Shown: positions 17,868 through 26,099 of the stretch, in pieces | How positions within the stretch are numbered: the stretch's first letter is position 1 | Layout of the letters: every line of letters begins with the position of its first letter | Assembly: GCA_958422185.1 (NCBI GenBank) | Contig: CATZNW010000005.1 | Coordinates: forward strand, 30,016 to 94,015 | Length of the DNA stretch: 64,000 nt | Direction of reading: 5' to 3' | Origin: an uncultured Clostridium sp. | GTDB taxonomy: Bacteria > Bacillota > Clostridia > Oscillospirales > Acutalibacteraceae | Program-made: the position numbers and the translations under genes | Notes under the pieces: model-generated | The model's database searches: none | Told to the model about the DNA's origin: nothing | Seen by the model: only the letters and a program-made list of their open reading frames with translations

Positions 17868-18959
17868 TCAGTTTTCGTAAACGCCCGTTCTGTAATAACC
17901 GGCCAATTTTTCGGCACAGTCAAAAATATCCCAACCGGAATCCTTCATGGTCCCGTAAGTATCTTTTCTGGGCAGCACACCGATCTCCATAACCTTTTCC
18001 GCCCACGCACGGGCGCCGGCCTCAAGCGGCAGCGAAAACACATCCTGCGTGACCGCGACTTCTTTCGTTACGCGGTCCGACATAAGAACAGGAAGGCCGC
18101 TTGCCTGCGCTTCCACAACGGAAACGGGCAATCCCTCTTTCAGCGAGGGAAATAAGAACACATCCATGGCTGAAAGCAGATCGCTTACGTCTTTTCTGTT
18201 TCCGAGAAATCTTACGCTTTCTTCCGACAGGGAATATGTTTTTATCCGTTCCTCAAGCATTTCATCTTTTTCCGCTCCCACAAGGAGCAAGACGGAATCT
18301 TTACGCATTTTTTTAATTTCTGCAAACGTTTCTATGATAAAGGGATGGTTTTTTTGCGGCGGATAAACCCTGCCGAGATTGCCCACAGCAAATTTTCCCC
18401 CAATGCCGAGAGCGTCTCTGACGGCATTTCTTGTTTGCGTATCAAATCTGAACGCTGCGCAGTCAACAGCGTTTCTGATAACACAGAAATCCTTTTTAAA
18501 CCAGAATCTTCCTGCCGCCTCTCCGCAGGCGAACTGCACGTCCGTAAGTTTTTTTGCGGGTGCCGCCAGCAGCTTGTTTCTTTTTTCGTTTGCTTTTTCA
18601 AGCGAATACCATGTTGAATGACAATGGCAGCATATTCTTTTTATACCGGCAGCTTTTGCCTGAGGCGCCATAAAGACCGCAAAATGCGGAGCATGGATAT
18701 GCAGGGCCTGCCATTCACCTTTATGATCGGCAAAAAAGCGGCTCATATCCCGCCTGAGCAGCCCTTTCGGCGAAGGGGCGGGTATTTTAAATACACGCCC
18801 GCCGAGCTTCTCGATATCCGCCTGCCTTGTTTCTTTTTTTTCCGCAAAATAGCAGACATCAAATTTTATATCGGGCGGCATAGCTTTAAAATAGTTCAGT
18901 ATAACGCTCATTACCCCGTTTGCCACGCCTATATCGGGAATCATATGTAAAACTCTCAT
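17868..18959 (-). CDS. Glycosyltransferase family 4 (EpsF-like)
   Basis: 363 residues, GT-B fold. The N-domain has HMIPDIGVANGVMSVILNY and HIHAPHFAVF; the C-domain has NLGRVYPPQKN, LVGAEKDE and EGLPVSVVE (E-x7-E). It resembles the truncated GT4 at the window start. The ATG overlaps the stop of the upstream GT4 by 4 nt. It probably adds an early or middle sugar of the repeat unit from a nucleotide-sugar donor. Confidence 0.9.
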   Translation of the reverse strand: MRVLHMIPDIGVANGVMSVILNYFKAMPPDIKFDVCYFAEKKETRQADIEKLGGRVFKIPAPSPKGLLRRDMSRFFADHKGEWQALHIHAPHFAVFMAPQAKAAGIKRICCHCHSTWYSLEKANEKRNKLLAAPAKKLTDVQFACGEAAGRFWFKKDFCVIRNAVDCAAFRFDTQTRNAVRDALGIGGKFAVGNLGRVYPPQKNHPFIIETFAEIKKMRKDSVLLLVGAEKDEMLEERIKTYSLSEESVRFLGNRKDVSDLLSAMDVFLFPSLKEGLPVSVVEAQASGLPVLMSDRVTKEVAVTQDVFSLPLEAGARAWAEKVMEIGVLPRKDTYGTMKDSGWDIFDCAEKLAGYYRTGVYEN

Positions 18960-20098
18960 CTGGAAACTTCCTGCAATATCTTATAAATATCTGAAAACAC
19001 GCTGTTTCTTTCATACGGACGAAGCGTATCTTTATTACTGAACGTAAGACTGTTTTTATCTTCCGCTGCAATAATTTTTTCCGCGGAACTGACAAAAGCA
19101 TCCGTATCTCCGAGTCCGCACACATATCCGCCGCGCCCGTTTTCAATAAGATCCGTAACGCCTCTTATATCGGAAACAACACAGGGCAGACTACATGACA
19201 TTGCCTCCATAACGGCAACGGGAAGCCCTTCCTGCCGTGAAGTGAACAGAAAAATATCCGCAGCACAATCCATCTCCAAAATATCTTTACCGTAACCGAG
19301 CAGAAAAACATTTTTCTCTAAACCGTTTTCCGTGATATATCCGCGCATCTGCTGTTCCAACGGGCCCTGCCCACGGATAAAGTATTTGACATTTCTATGG
19401 CCTTTTAGCACGAGCGCTTTAATAATCTGCAGCGCAAACAAAACATTCTTTCTTCTTGAAAGCTCATTTGCGGAAAAGATCATTATATCACTGTCTGTCA
19501 ATCCGAGTTCCGTTCTTTTTTTTGCTCTGGTCGCCTCAGAAAAAACGAATTCGGAAAGATCTATACCGATCCCGTGAATATACTTTATATCTGCCGAGCC
19601 GAAACGTTTTTGGGCCAAAGCATAGTCTTCACGGTTCATTGTAACGATTACATCCGTCAAATGGGAAGCCATTTTTTCCATAGGAAAAAATAACAGCCAG
19701 TTCAGCGCCGGGGCTCCTTTCCAGAAATGAAAGCCGTGAGCAAAATAGACGACCTTTGCTCCTTTTTTTCTTTGCCCCGCAACCGCAAGGCGGGTAATGA
19801 TTCCCATAACGGGTTCGTTTGTAATAATAATATCATATCTGTTTTTTGACAGATAACTTTTCATCTGAAAATAGCCGCGTATATTATGAGGAGACAGTGG
19901 ACTTCTTTTCAGATCGACCACCGTTATCCGCGGGTCTCCGTGATGTTTAAGAGCGCGTTTCAGTTCACCCAGTCTGCCGCCGACATGAGAACAGACAATA
20001 TCTACCCGGTATCCGTTTTTGATCAGATTTTCAATATGAAATACCCAGAACTGAACAAGATTGAGTTCGGTTGCGGTAATAAGAATTCTTTTTTTCAT
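18956..20098 (-). CDS. Glycosyltransferase family 4
   Basis: 380 residues, GT-B fold. The N-domain has the FWVFHIENLIKNGYxVDIVC pattern and AHGFHFWKGAP; the C-domain has FSANELSRRKN, FIRGQGPLEQQ, LGYGKDI and EGLPVAVMEAM (E-x7-E). The HGFHF-KG segment is common in GT4 enzymes near the start of capsule pathways, which often add the second sugar to undecaprenyl-PP-sugar. It lies 3 nt after the transketolase C-subunit gene. Confidence 0.9.
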   Translation of the reverse strand: MKKRILITATELNLVQFWVFHIENLIKNGYRVDIVCSHVGGRLGELKRALKHHGDPRITVVDLKRSPLSPHNIRGYFQMKSYLSKNRYDIIITNEPVMGIITRLAVAGQRKKGAKVVYFAHGFHFWKGAPALNWLLFFPMEKMASHLTDVIVTMNREDYALAQKRFGSADIKYIHGIGIDLSEFVFSEATRAKKRTELGLTDSDIMIFSANELSRRKNVLFALQIIKALVLKGHRNVKYFIRGQGPLEQQMRGYITENGLEKNVFLLGYGKDILEMDCAADIFLFTSRQEGLPVAVMEAMSCSLPCVVSDIRGVTDLIENGRGGYVCGLGDTDAFVSSAEKIIAAEDKNSLTFSNKDTLRPYERNSVFSDIYKILQEVSR

Positions 20099-20101
20099 TT
20101 T

Positions 20102-21037
20102 TTACAGTTCCGTGAGATTCTGATCCGAGGCGGCCTGCCTGATCTTGCGGGCGATAGCAGCACTGTCCATGGAATACTTCTGCCTCAGATACTTTTGTGT
20201 GCCGACTATGGATGAATAAGTATCCTTCAAACCTATCCGCAGCAGCTTCGCTCCGCCGACAGAGGCAAGCACCTCCGCGACCGCGCCGCCGAATCCGCCG
20301 ACGATATTATGCTCTTCAACGGTAACGATCAGATCGAACCGTTGCGCACATTCCGTTATTGTTTTGCTGTCTATGGGCTTTACGAATGGAAAAGTATACA
20401 GTGCGGGATCCATACCGTCTTTGTTCAAAACAGTTATGGCGTCTTTTGCTTCCTCAAATATCGCGCCCGTTGAAAAAACAGCAATCTTTTCTCCGTCTTT
20501 GATCTTGATTGCATCAAACGGCTTATAACTGTCAAGATTACTGTGAATACGCGGTTCTCCGCCTCTTCCTAAACGCAGATAGCACGTTCCCGGCGTATCG
20601 TAGGCGGCTGTTGTACACATCTGGGCCTCAGTAAGATCTCCCGGAGCCATAACGGTCACACCCGGCATTGCGCGCATCACGGCAATATCTTCCGTAGCGT
20701 GATGGCTCATGCCCAGAGAGCCGTATGTAAAGCCGCCCCCAACGCATACGATCTTTACATTGGCATCATGATAGGCACAGTCATTTCTGATCTGTTCAAT
20801 ACATCTCAGCGTAGGGAAATTACCTATAGAATATGTAAAAACCGTTTTCCCGGAAAGCGCCATTCCGGCAGCAAAACCGGTCATATCCTGCTCCGCGATA
20901 CCGGCGTTGATAAACTGATCAGGGAACTTTTCCCAAAACGGCTTTAGAACGCCGAATCCCAGATCACCGGTTATGAGAATAACGTTATTATCCTTTTCCG
21001 CTATATCTATAAGAGTCTTAACAAAAGTATCTCTCAA
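20102..21037 (-). CDS. Transketolase, C-terminal half (pyrimidine-binding and C-terminal domains)
   Basis: 311 residues. INAGIAEQDMTGFAAGMA carries the Glu that activates the thiamine-PP pyrimidine ring. GSLGMSHHATEDIAVMRAMPG, YLRLGRGGEP, ATGAIFEEA-type and VEEHNIVGGFGGAVAE follow in transketolase order. It works with the N-terminal half encoded 14 nt upstream. Split transketolases inside glycan operons usually serve the pathway to a special sugar or polyol rather than central metabolism; here pentulose phosphate for a CDP-polyol is one possible product, but this is inference. Confidence 0.9.
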   Translation of the reverse strand: MRDTFVKTLIDIAEKDNNVILITGDLGFGVLKPFWEKFPDQFINAGIAEQDMTGFAAGMALSGKTVFTYSIGNFPTLRCIEQIRNDCAYHDANVKIVCVGGGFTYGSLGMSHHATEDIAVMRAMPGVTVMAPGDLTEAQMCTTAAYDTPGTCYLRLGRGGEPRIHSNLDSYKPFDAIKIKDGEKIAVFSTGAIFEEAKDAITVLNKDGMDPALYTFPFVKPIDSKTITECAQRFDLIVTVEEHNIVGGFGGAVAEVLASVGGAKLLRIGLKDTYSSIVGTQKYLRQKYSMDSAAIARKIRQAASDQNLTEL

Positions 21038-21051
21038 AACAAAACTCTCCT

Positions 21052-21903
21052 TTACCTGGTTTCATAAGGATCGGTCATTCCGGCGGGCATTGCCGTGTGC
21101 AGTTCCTTTACCGCGTCGTCATATTCCCAGCCGTCATGCGGAAATCTGTAATGCCAGAGTATATCGTTTTCCATAAAAGATATGCCCTTGCCCTTAACTG
21201 TGTTTGCAATGATCACGGTTGGATTGCCCCTGTTCTGTAAAGCATTCTCAAATGCTGACCTAAGCGCCCCGTGATCATGTCCGTCAATATCCAGAACATT
21301 CCATCCGAAAGCTTTCCACTTATCCGCAAAGGGGCTTAATTTGATCGTATTTTCGCAATAATCAAGGCTTTGCATTTTATTATGGTCAACAACGGCTATT
21401 AGATTATCCAGCTCATAATGGCGGGCAACCAGAGCCGCCTCCCAAACGGAACCCTCATCGCATTCGCCGTCGCCCAAAATAACAAAAGTCTTATAACTCT
21501 TTGCATCTTTTTTTGCCGCCATCGCCATTCCCGCACCGACGGGAAGCCCGTGACCAAGCGAGCCCGTTGAAAAATCTACTCCCGGAACACCTTTGTGAGA
21601 AACATGCCCGGAAAGCCTTGAACCGTTCTGATAGTGCGTCTTGAGTTCCTCTGTATCAAAAAACCCTTTTTCGGCAAGCGCCGCATAGATCGCGGCTCCT
21701 GCATGACCTTTTGAAAGAATGATTCTGTCACGTTCATCGGAAGTAGGGTTGTCCGGAAAAACATTTGCTATATCGGCATAAAGAACCGCTATAATATCCG
21801 CAACGCTCAATACGGACGCTATATGCGACCCGCCGGAGAGATGCGTCATTTCAATCCCGTGACGCCTGATCTTCCATGCAAGCTGCTCGCTGTTCATTTC
21901 CAA
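21052..21903 (-). CDS. Transketolase, N-terminal half (thiamine-PP binding)
   Basis: 283 residues with the catalytic and cofactor motifs in order: ILSKGHAGAAIYA, FSTGSLGHGLPVGAGMA, the TPP/Mg motif GDGECDEGSVWEAA with NLIAVVDHN at its end, and a C-terminal NTVKGKGISFMEN. Length is normal for an N-terminal subunit of a two-chain transketolase. Together with 20102-21037 it would transfer two-carbon units between sugar phosphates. Confidence 0.92.
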   Translation of the reverse strand: MEMNSEQLAWKIRRHGIEMTHLSGGSHIASVLSVADIIAVLYADIANVFPDNPTSDERDRIILSKGHAGAAIYAALAEKGFFDTEELKTHYQNGSRLSGHVSHKGVPGVDFSTGSLGHGLPVGAGMAMAAKKDAKSYKTFVILGDGECDEGSVWEAALVARHYELDNLIAVVDHNKMQSLDYCENTIKLSPFADKWKAFGWNVLDIDGHDHGALRSAFENALQNRGNPTVIIANTVKGKGISFMENDILWHYRFPHDGWEYDDAVKELHTAMPAGMTDPYETR

Positions 21904-21969
21904 ATTCCATCACCTTGCCATTTCGTTTATTTACCCGCCATACAGATCCGCACTGTTACCGACCCGGGG

Positions 21970-22914
21970 TCACAGCGAAGAGATCTTCAAAAGGCGTTCT
22001 ATCTCGTCTTTTGAAAGGCTCCAGTCCGTCGCTTCTATATTTTGCAAAAGCTGCTGAGGCTTTTTAATTCCTACAAGAACCGCGCTGTTTTCAATATAAT
22101 CAAGAATAAATCTCACGGCAACAGCAGAAACGGGTCTGCCGTGTGCCTCGGCTATCTGCTTTAGCACTTCCACTATTCTGAGATTCTGCTTTAATTTTTC
22201 GCCGTGAAAATTAACGTAAACATCACGCGAACGTCTGTCATTGCTGCTGAAATCAACATTGTTTTCGTTATATTTGCCGCTTAAGATCCCCTGCCCGAGC
22301 GAGCCCCATGTAAGAGGTGTTATTCCGTATTCATCGCGAAACTTAAACATATCCGCCTCATTCTTGCGGCAGGCAAGAGAATATTCGTCCTGAAAAGTTA
22401 CGAACTTATTTTTATACTCCAATAATTCCGGTTCATCTTCACAATAAATATTAGAAAGGCCGAAATATCTTATCTTACCTGACTGCTTTAAATATTCAAG
22501 CGTATCAACTACATCGCCGAGAGGCGTTTTGCCGTCCCTGTAATGGATCACATAAATATCAATATAATCTGTATTTAGGCGTTTTAATGAGTCATCACAG
22601 GCTTTTATAATATAATCCTTTGAGTTATCATAAAAAGTAGGGCGGCCCGGTGCAGCCCTTACACCGAACTTGTCCTGAATCACAACATTTTTTCTATCTG
22701 CTCCGAGCGCCCTGCCAAGGATACGTTCCGAATTGCCAAGCCCGTATGTGTCGGCCGTATCAAAAAAATTCACTCCGCATTCAACGGCGGCTCTTACGGA
22801 ATCCACAAGATTTTTTTCATCAACATCGCCCCAGCCGTATCCCCCGAGCGGGCATCCGCCCATGCACAGCCTTGAAACGGTCAGCGAAGAATTCTTTAGC
22901 CTTATATATTCCAA
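21970..22914 (-). CDS. Aldo/keto reductase
   Basis: 314 residues from a TTG start at 22914, preceded by a good AAAGGCGGTGA site; an ATG 54 nt upstream has no such site and would overlap the preceding gene. (beta/alpha)8 motifs are clear: FFDTADTYGLGNSE with the catalytic Asp and Tyr, QDKFG with the Lys, and VIHYRDG with the His. The usual cofactor-binding segment near the C-terminus (AVAVRFIL..VLVGIKKPQQL) is present. It uses NAD(P)H to reduce or oxidise a carbonyl; inside this operon a sugar-derived substrate is likely. The stop of the sugar-phosphate transferase is 4 nt upstream. Confidence 0.87.
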   Translation of the reverse strand: MEYIRLKNSSLTVSRLCMGGCPLGGYGWGDVDEKNLVDSVRAAVECGVNFFDTADTYGLGNSERILGRALGADRKNVVIQDKFGVRAAPGRPTFYDNSKDYIIKACDDSLKRLNTDYIDIYVIHYRDGKTPLGDVVDTLEYLKQSGKIRYFGLSNIYCEDEPELLEYKNKFVTFQDEYSLACRKNEADMFKFRDEYGITPLTWGSLGQGILSGKYNENNVDFSSNDRRSRDVYVNFHGEKLKQNLRIVEVLKQIAEAHGRPVSAVAVRFILDYIENSAVLVGIKKPQQLLQNIEATDWSLSKDEIERLLKISSL

Positions 22915-22918
22915 CCTA

Positions 22919-23626
22919 TCACCGCCTTTTACAAAATAAAAAAGAAAGCACTTTTTTGAGCACGTCAAAAACGGTTTTGAAAAATATTTTTACATCCGTT
23001 GAAAAGGAAACCTCTGCGGCATATCTGACCCTTAATGCGTTTTTATTTTTCAGAACATATTTTTCATACATTTCATCCGCATTTTCACTGCCGACTATTT
23101 CATCAAGATTTATAAACAGATCAGAGCTGAAATCCGTTATGCCAGGCCTTACCTCAAATATGTATTTTTCATCGCCATCATATGAATCCGTATACTGAAG
23201 GAGCTCGGGCCGCGGCCCTATAAAGCTCATCTCGCCTCTGATAATATTTATCAGATTAGCAATCTCATCAAGCTTGGTCTTTCTTAGAAAAGCGCCTACC
23301 CGGGTTATTCTGGAATCGTTTAAAGCGGTAGTGCCGCCGCCTATCTGATCGGCATTTTTTACCATCGTGCGGAACTTATAGATCCGAAAAGGTCTGTTTT
23401 TATATCCGCCGCGTAAAGCGCGGTAAAAGACCGGAAAGCCGCTGTCCGCAGCAACGGCGGCAGAAATCACAAGAAAAAGCGGTATAAGCAAAATAAACAG
23501 AAAAAGAGAAAAAACAAGATCAAGCGCTCTTTTAACGTAGCGGTTATAAACACGTTTACAGCCGGAAATGCTGTCGTGACTCGGAAATTCTATATTCAGT
23601 TCTTTGATTTCATCCATCGTCTTCAT
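22919..23626 (-). CDS. Undecaprenyl-phosphate sugar-1-phosphate transferase (polyprenyl glycosylphosphotransferase)
   Basis: 235 residues. A short cytoplasmic leader, KRALDLVFSLFLFILLIPLFLVIS (re-entrant membrane helix with Pro; described rather than quoted in full) and then the catalytic domain: FRIYKFRTM, LRKTKLDEI with the Asp-Glu pair, and SFIGPRPEL. This is the enzyme that starts repeat-unit synthesis by placing a sugar-1-phosphate on undecaprenyl phosphate. It is the short form without the extra N-terminal helices of WcaJ/WbaP. As first gene of the operon it sits behind the promoter at 23682-23710. Confidence 0.92.
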   Translation of the reverse strand: MKTMDEIKELNIEFPSHDSISGCKRVYNRYVKRALDLVFSLFLFILLIPLFLVISAAVAADSGFPVFYRALRGGYKNRPFRIYKFRTMVKNADQIGGGTTALNDSRITRVGAFLRKTKLDEIANLINIIRGEMSFIGPRPELLQYTDSYDGDEKYIFEVRPGITDFSSDLFINLDEIVGSENADEMYEKYVLKNKNALRVRYAAEVSFSTDVKIFFKTVFDVLKKVLSFLFCKRR

Positions 23627-23681
23627 GCAAATTCACCGAAATCAGCGCACACATTCTGCTGCGTGTATTTATAATATTTAT

Positions 23682-23710
23682 ATTATAATATAAAAAAAAG
23701 AAGTAGTCAA
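23682..23710 (-). promoter_or_regulatory. Promoter of the polysaccharide operon
   Basis: On the - strand TTGACT (23710-23705) is followed by a 17-nt spacer and TATAAT (23687-23682), close to the housekeeping sigma consensus. The spacer holds a run of eight T. The first gene starts about 55 nt further on. No other strong promoter was seen within the ~20 kb operon. Confidence 0.75.
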
Positions 23711-23850
23711 TAAAGCAGACGAGATAATAAAGAATTGCCGCCATACGGCTTTCGTTTTTTATTGATTTTACCTGAAGTTTAAGCTAAAATAAGCCTGAGG
23801 GGGCGGCGCTGCGCGCTTTAAAGTAATATAAATACGCGCCGTAATTAAAT

Positions 23851-24906
23851 ATGAAACTGAGATTCAGAGAAAACGGCGAGTTCAGGATACTGATCATAGC
23901 CGATGCGCAGGATACGGATTCTCCGCAAAAGGAAACCTCCGATATTATAAGATACTCCATTGGGATAGCGGCGCCTGATCTAATTGTTTTTCTCGGCGAC
24001 AATATAGCCGGCGATTTTGACGGCGTTACTCCCAAAAAGACAAAATCAGCAGTAAAAAAGCTGCTGGAACCGGTATGTGAAGAAGAGATCCCGTTTGCGC
24101 TTGTTTTCGGAAATCACGACCACGAAGGGCTGACGCATAAATGCGGCTTTGAAGAAAAAGAGGCCAAAGAATTCATAATTGAAGAATTTATGAAAAGCCC
24201 GCTTTGTCTTGCTGTAAAAGGAGAGCCGGATTCCGGTGTAGGCACATATAATCTGCCCATTATCGGTTCAGACAGTGATAAGACCGTGTTTAACCTTTGG
24301 TTTATGGATTCCGGAACTTATGACCGTAACGGCGGCTACGGTTTTGTGCAGCCCGACCAGAATGCGTGGTATATCCGAACATCAAACGCGCTTAAAGAGC
24401 AAAACGGCGGGGAGCCGGTTCCGTCATTTTTATTTCAGCATATACCCGTTGCCGAAACTTACCGGCTTATGAAAAGGTATCCTTTTTATGTGCCCGGAAG
24501 TGTTACCGGCGGTTCCAAACTATTTAAAGGATTTTATAAAGGATACAAAAACCGGCAGGGGAAATTCAGAGAGGCGCCGTGCTGCTCAAACACCCTGAAC
24601 GACCAGTTTGAAACATGGAAAAGGCAGGAAGATATCATATGCGCCTTTTTCGGGCACGACCATACAAACGACTACCTTGGCAGAGTTGACGGCATTGACC
24701 TTTGCGCTGTTCCGGCAGCAGGATATTACAGCTACGGCTGGAATCACGGGTCACGGAGCGTTACGATACACGAAAACAGCCCTTATGATTTTGACACGGA
24801 GATCCTTGGGGAAGCCGATCTGCTTCCATATTCGGTTTTACCGAAGTACAAGCAAAGGCACGGATACTGCGAATATAAAAAACGGAAGCCTTGGCAGCTT
24901 TTTTGA
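23851..24906 (+). CDS. Calcineurin-like metallophosphoesterase, cytoplasmic
   Basis: 351 residues with the full set of two-metal phosphoesterase motifs: IADAQD, FLGDN, VFGNHDHEG, FQHIPV and FFGHDHTND. There is no signal peptide, so it should be cytoplasmic, unlike many purple acid phosphatase relatives. Possible substrates are phosphate mono- or diesters. No strong ribosome binding site precedes the ATG. The next gene starts 14 nt after the stop, with a good site. Confidence 0.85.
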   Translation: MKLRFRENGEFRILIIADAQDTDSPQKETSDIIRYSIGIAAPDLIVFLGDNIAGDFDGVTPKKTKSAVKKLLEPVCEEEIPFALVFGNHDHEGLTHKCGFEEKEAKEFIIEEFMKSPLCLAVKGEPDSGVGTYNLPIIGSDSDKTVFNLWFMDSGTYDRNGGYGFVQPDQNAWYIRTSNALKEQNGGEPVPSFLFQHIPVAETYRLMKRYPFYVPGSVTGGSKLFKGFYKGYKNRQGKFREAPCCSNTLNDQFETWKRQEDIICAFFGHDHTNDYLGRVDGIDLCAVPAAGYYSYGWNHGSRSVTIHENSPYDFDTEILGEADLLPYSVLPKYKQRHGYCEYKKRKPWQLF

Positions 24907-24910
24907 GGGA

Positions 24911-24922
24911 GGTGATTTTACG
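24911..24922 (+). promoter_or_regulatory. Ribosome binding site that points to an ACG start codon
   Basis: GGGAGGTG (24908-24914 region) is followed, at the normal spacing, by ACG at 24920-24922, not ATG. The downstream codons read Ala-Thr-Trp-Gly-Ile-His, the expected N-terminus of zinc-dependent phospholipase C-like proteins. The nearby ATG at 24928 is out of frame, and no ATG, GTG or TTG lies in frame close by. Confidence 0.6.
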
Positions 24923-25573
24923 GCAACATGGGGCATACATTTCCGGATAGCCGATACGATCCTGGCACATTTAAAAAATATCGACCATGAATATTTTATA
25001 ATAGGCAACATAGCGCCGGACTGCGGAAAACGTGTTGAAGGCGGCTACGATCCGCCGACGGAGGTTACCCACCTGACAAAAATGTGGAACAAATGCGACT
25101 GCGACTGTGATTATATATTTGAAAACTGCATAAAAAACGAAACGGACTTTAAGAAAAGATCCTTTTTTGCAGGCTATTACACCCACCTGCTGACGGACAG
25201 GCTTTACAGCCGGCTTATAAGTATTCCGATAGAAGAAAAATTCGGCCTGTACAGGGAAAACCCCGGACTTTCAAAACTTGTAAAACGAGAATGGTATGAC
25301 GCCGACTTCCGATTTTTTGCGCAAAACAAAAGCCCTGCTTTTGAAGAATTCAAAAAATACAGGGCGTTTAAAGAGGCCTATCCGGCAATTTACAGAAACG
25401 GCGAAATCGGCATGCAGATGAAATATATTGTTGAATTTTACAAAAATAAGAAACCACAAAACGTTGAATTTTTCTATACAGACAAAAAGAATTTTGACCG
25501 TTTTGTTGATACTGCGTGCAAGATCATTTTAGAAGAGATGCATAAAAACTCAATGATAATAATGTTTAACTGA
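24920..25573 (+). CDS. Zinc-dependent phospholipase C-like protein (apparent ACG start)
   Basis: About 217 residues from the ACG. ATWGIHFRIADTIL at the start supplies the Trp and His of the zinc site; IGNIAPDCG, THLTKM and YYTHLLTD carry further Asp and His ligands, in the order of the family. Bacterial members without a signal peptide are of unknown substrate. The reading frame continues upstream through the metallophosphoesterase gene to an ATG at 24608, but that part is a shadow of the other gene. If ACG is not used the protein is probably poorly made. Confidence 0.75.
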   Translation, partial: TATWGIHFRIADTILAHLKNIDHEYFIIGNIAPDCGKRVEGGYDPPTEVTHLTKMWNKCDCDCDYIFENCIKNETDFKKRSFFAGYYTHLLTDRLYSRLISIPIEEKFGLYRENPGLSKLVKREWYDADFRFFAQNKSPAFEEFKKYRAFKEAYPAIYRNGEIGMQMKYIVEFYKNKKPQNVEFFYTDKKNFDRFVDTACKIILEEMHKNSMIIMFN

Positions 25574-25576
25574 CAT

Positions 25577-25608
25577 AAAAAGGAGGACGTAAAAACGTCC
25601 CCTTTTTT
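25577..25608. terminator. Intrinsic terminator, bidirectional
   Basis: GGACGT-AAAA-ACGTCC with outer AAAAAGG/CCTTTTTT pairing, giving a U-tract on both strands. It serves the + gene ending at 25573 and the - gene ending at 25611. Confidence 0.8.
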
Positions 25609-25610
25609 GA

Positions 25611-25991
25611 CTATGCTTTGGCTTTCCACAATTCATGAACATTGCAATAGGCAACGGCTGAAACAGGCGTTTCACCGTCTGCCACATAAAACACGGCGTG
25701 CGGTTGGTCATTGTGTGAAAGATATTTTATCTGGAAGCCCTTATCCGTGCTGAGCACTATCCATGAGATGAGATGCTCTTTGGTCATGGGATGCTCCGCT
25801 TCTCCGACCTTAACGGTTACCTTGTTTCCGTTCTGCTCGATCACCGGCACATGTTTTTCGGCGGCGCCGTCTGAGGTGCACGGTTCTATGAGTTTCATAT
25901 TATGGCCGCAGCAGACAACCGGCATATTTTTATCCTCGATCTTTGTAATTATGTTTTTACAGGTTTCACAATAGTAAAATTTAGGTTCCAT
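25611..25991 (-). CDS. dfx: Desulfoferrodoxin (superoxide reductase, 2Fe-SOR)
   Basis: 126 residues if started at the second ATG (25991), which has GGGAG at proper spacing; the ATG at 25997 is too close to it. The N-terminal desulforedoxin domain has Cys8, Cys11, Cys27 and Cys28 for a rubredoxin-like iron. The C-terminal neelaredoxin domain has His47, His67, His73, Cys116 and His119 for the catalytic Fe(His)4Cys centre. It reduces superoxide to peroxide without making oxygen, typical of strict anaerobes. Its probable electron donor, Hrb, is read divergently from 26100. Confidence 0.93.
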   Translation of the reverse strand: MEPKFYYCETCKNIITKIEDKNMPVVCCGHNMKLIEPCTSDGAAEKHVPVIEQNGNKVTVKVGEAEHPMTKEHLISWIVLSTDKGFQIKYLSHNDQPHAVFYVADGETPVSAVAYCNVHELWKAKA

Positions 25992-26020
25992 ATCCATACT
26001 CCCTTTGATCTTTTTGCTTA

Positions 26021-26074
26021 TTTTGCCCGAAAAAACAGCATTTAATCATAATACTGAGAATTTTTCGGGTAAAA
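26021..26074. promoter_or_regulatory. Control region shared by superoxide reductase and Hrb
   Basis: Arms TTTTGCCCGAAAAA (26021-26034) and TTTTTCGGGTAAAA (26061-26074) are inverted copies with one mismatch, centres 40 bp apart. Between them, 26040-26054 (ATTTAATCATAATAC) matches a PerR box (TTATAATNATTATAA) at 10 of 14 defined positions. Both features lie in the 100-nt gap between divergent oxidative-stress genes. Operator function is inferred. Confidence 0.5.
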
Positions 26075-26099
26075 ATAGTAAAAAGAAAGGACGGATATC

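Noticed and set aside
22945..22975. Sequence resembling part of the 2914-3001 element (TTTTTTG..CACGTCAAAA)
   Set aside because: It lies inside the sugar-phosphate transferase coding region, lacks the flanking arms, and the match is short enough to be chance.
24608..24919. In-frame upstream extension of the phospholipase C-like gene to an ATG at 24608
   Set aside because: It lies entirely inside the metallophosphoesterase gene in another frame, has no ribosome binding site, and gives about 100 residues unlike the family.
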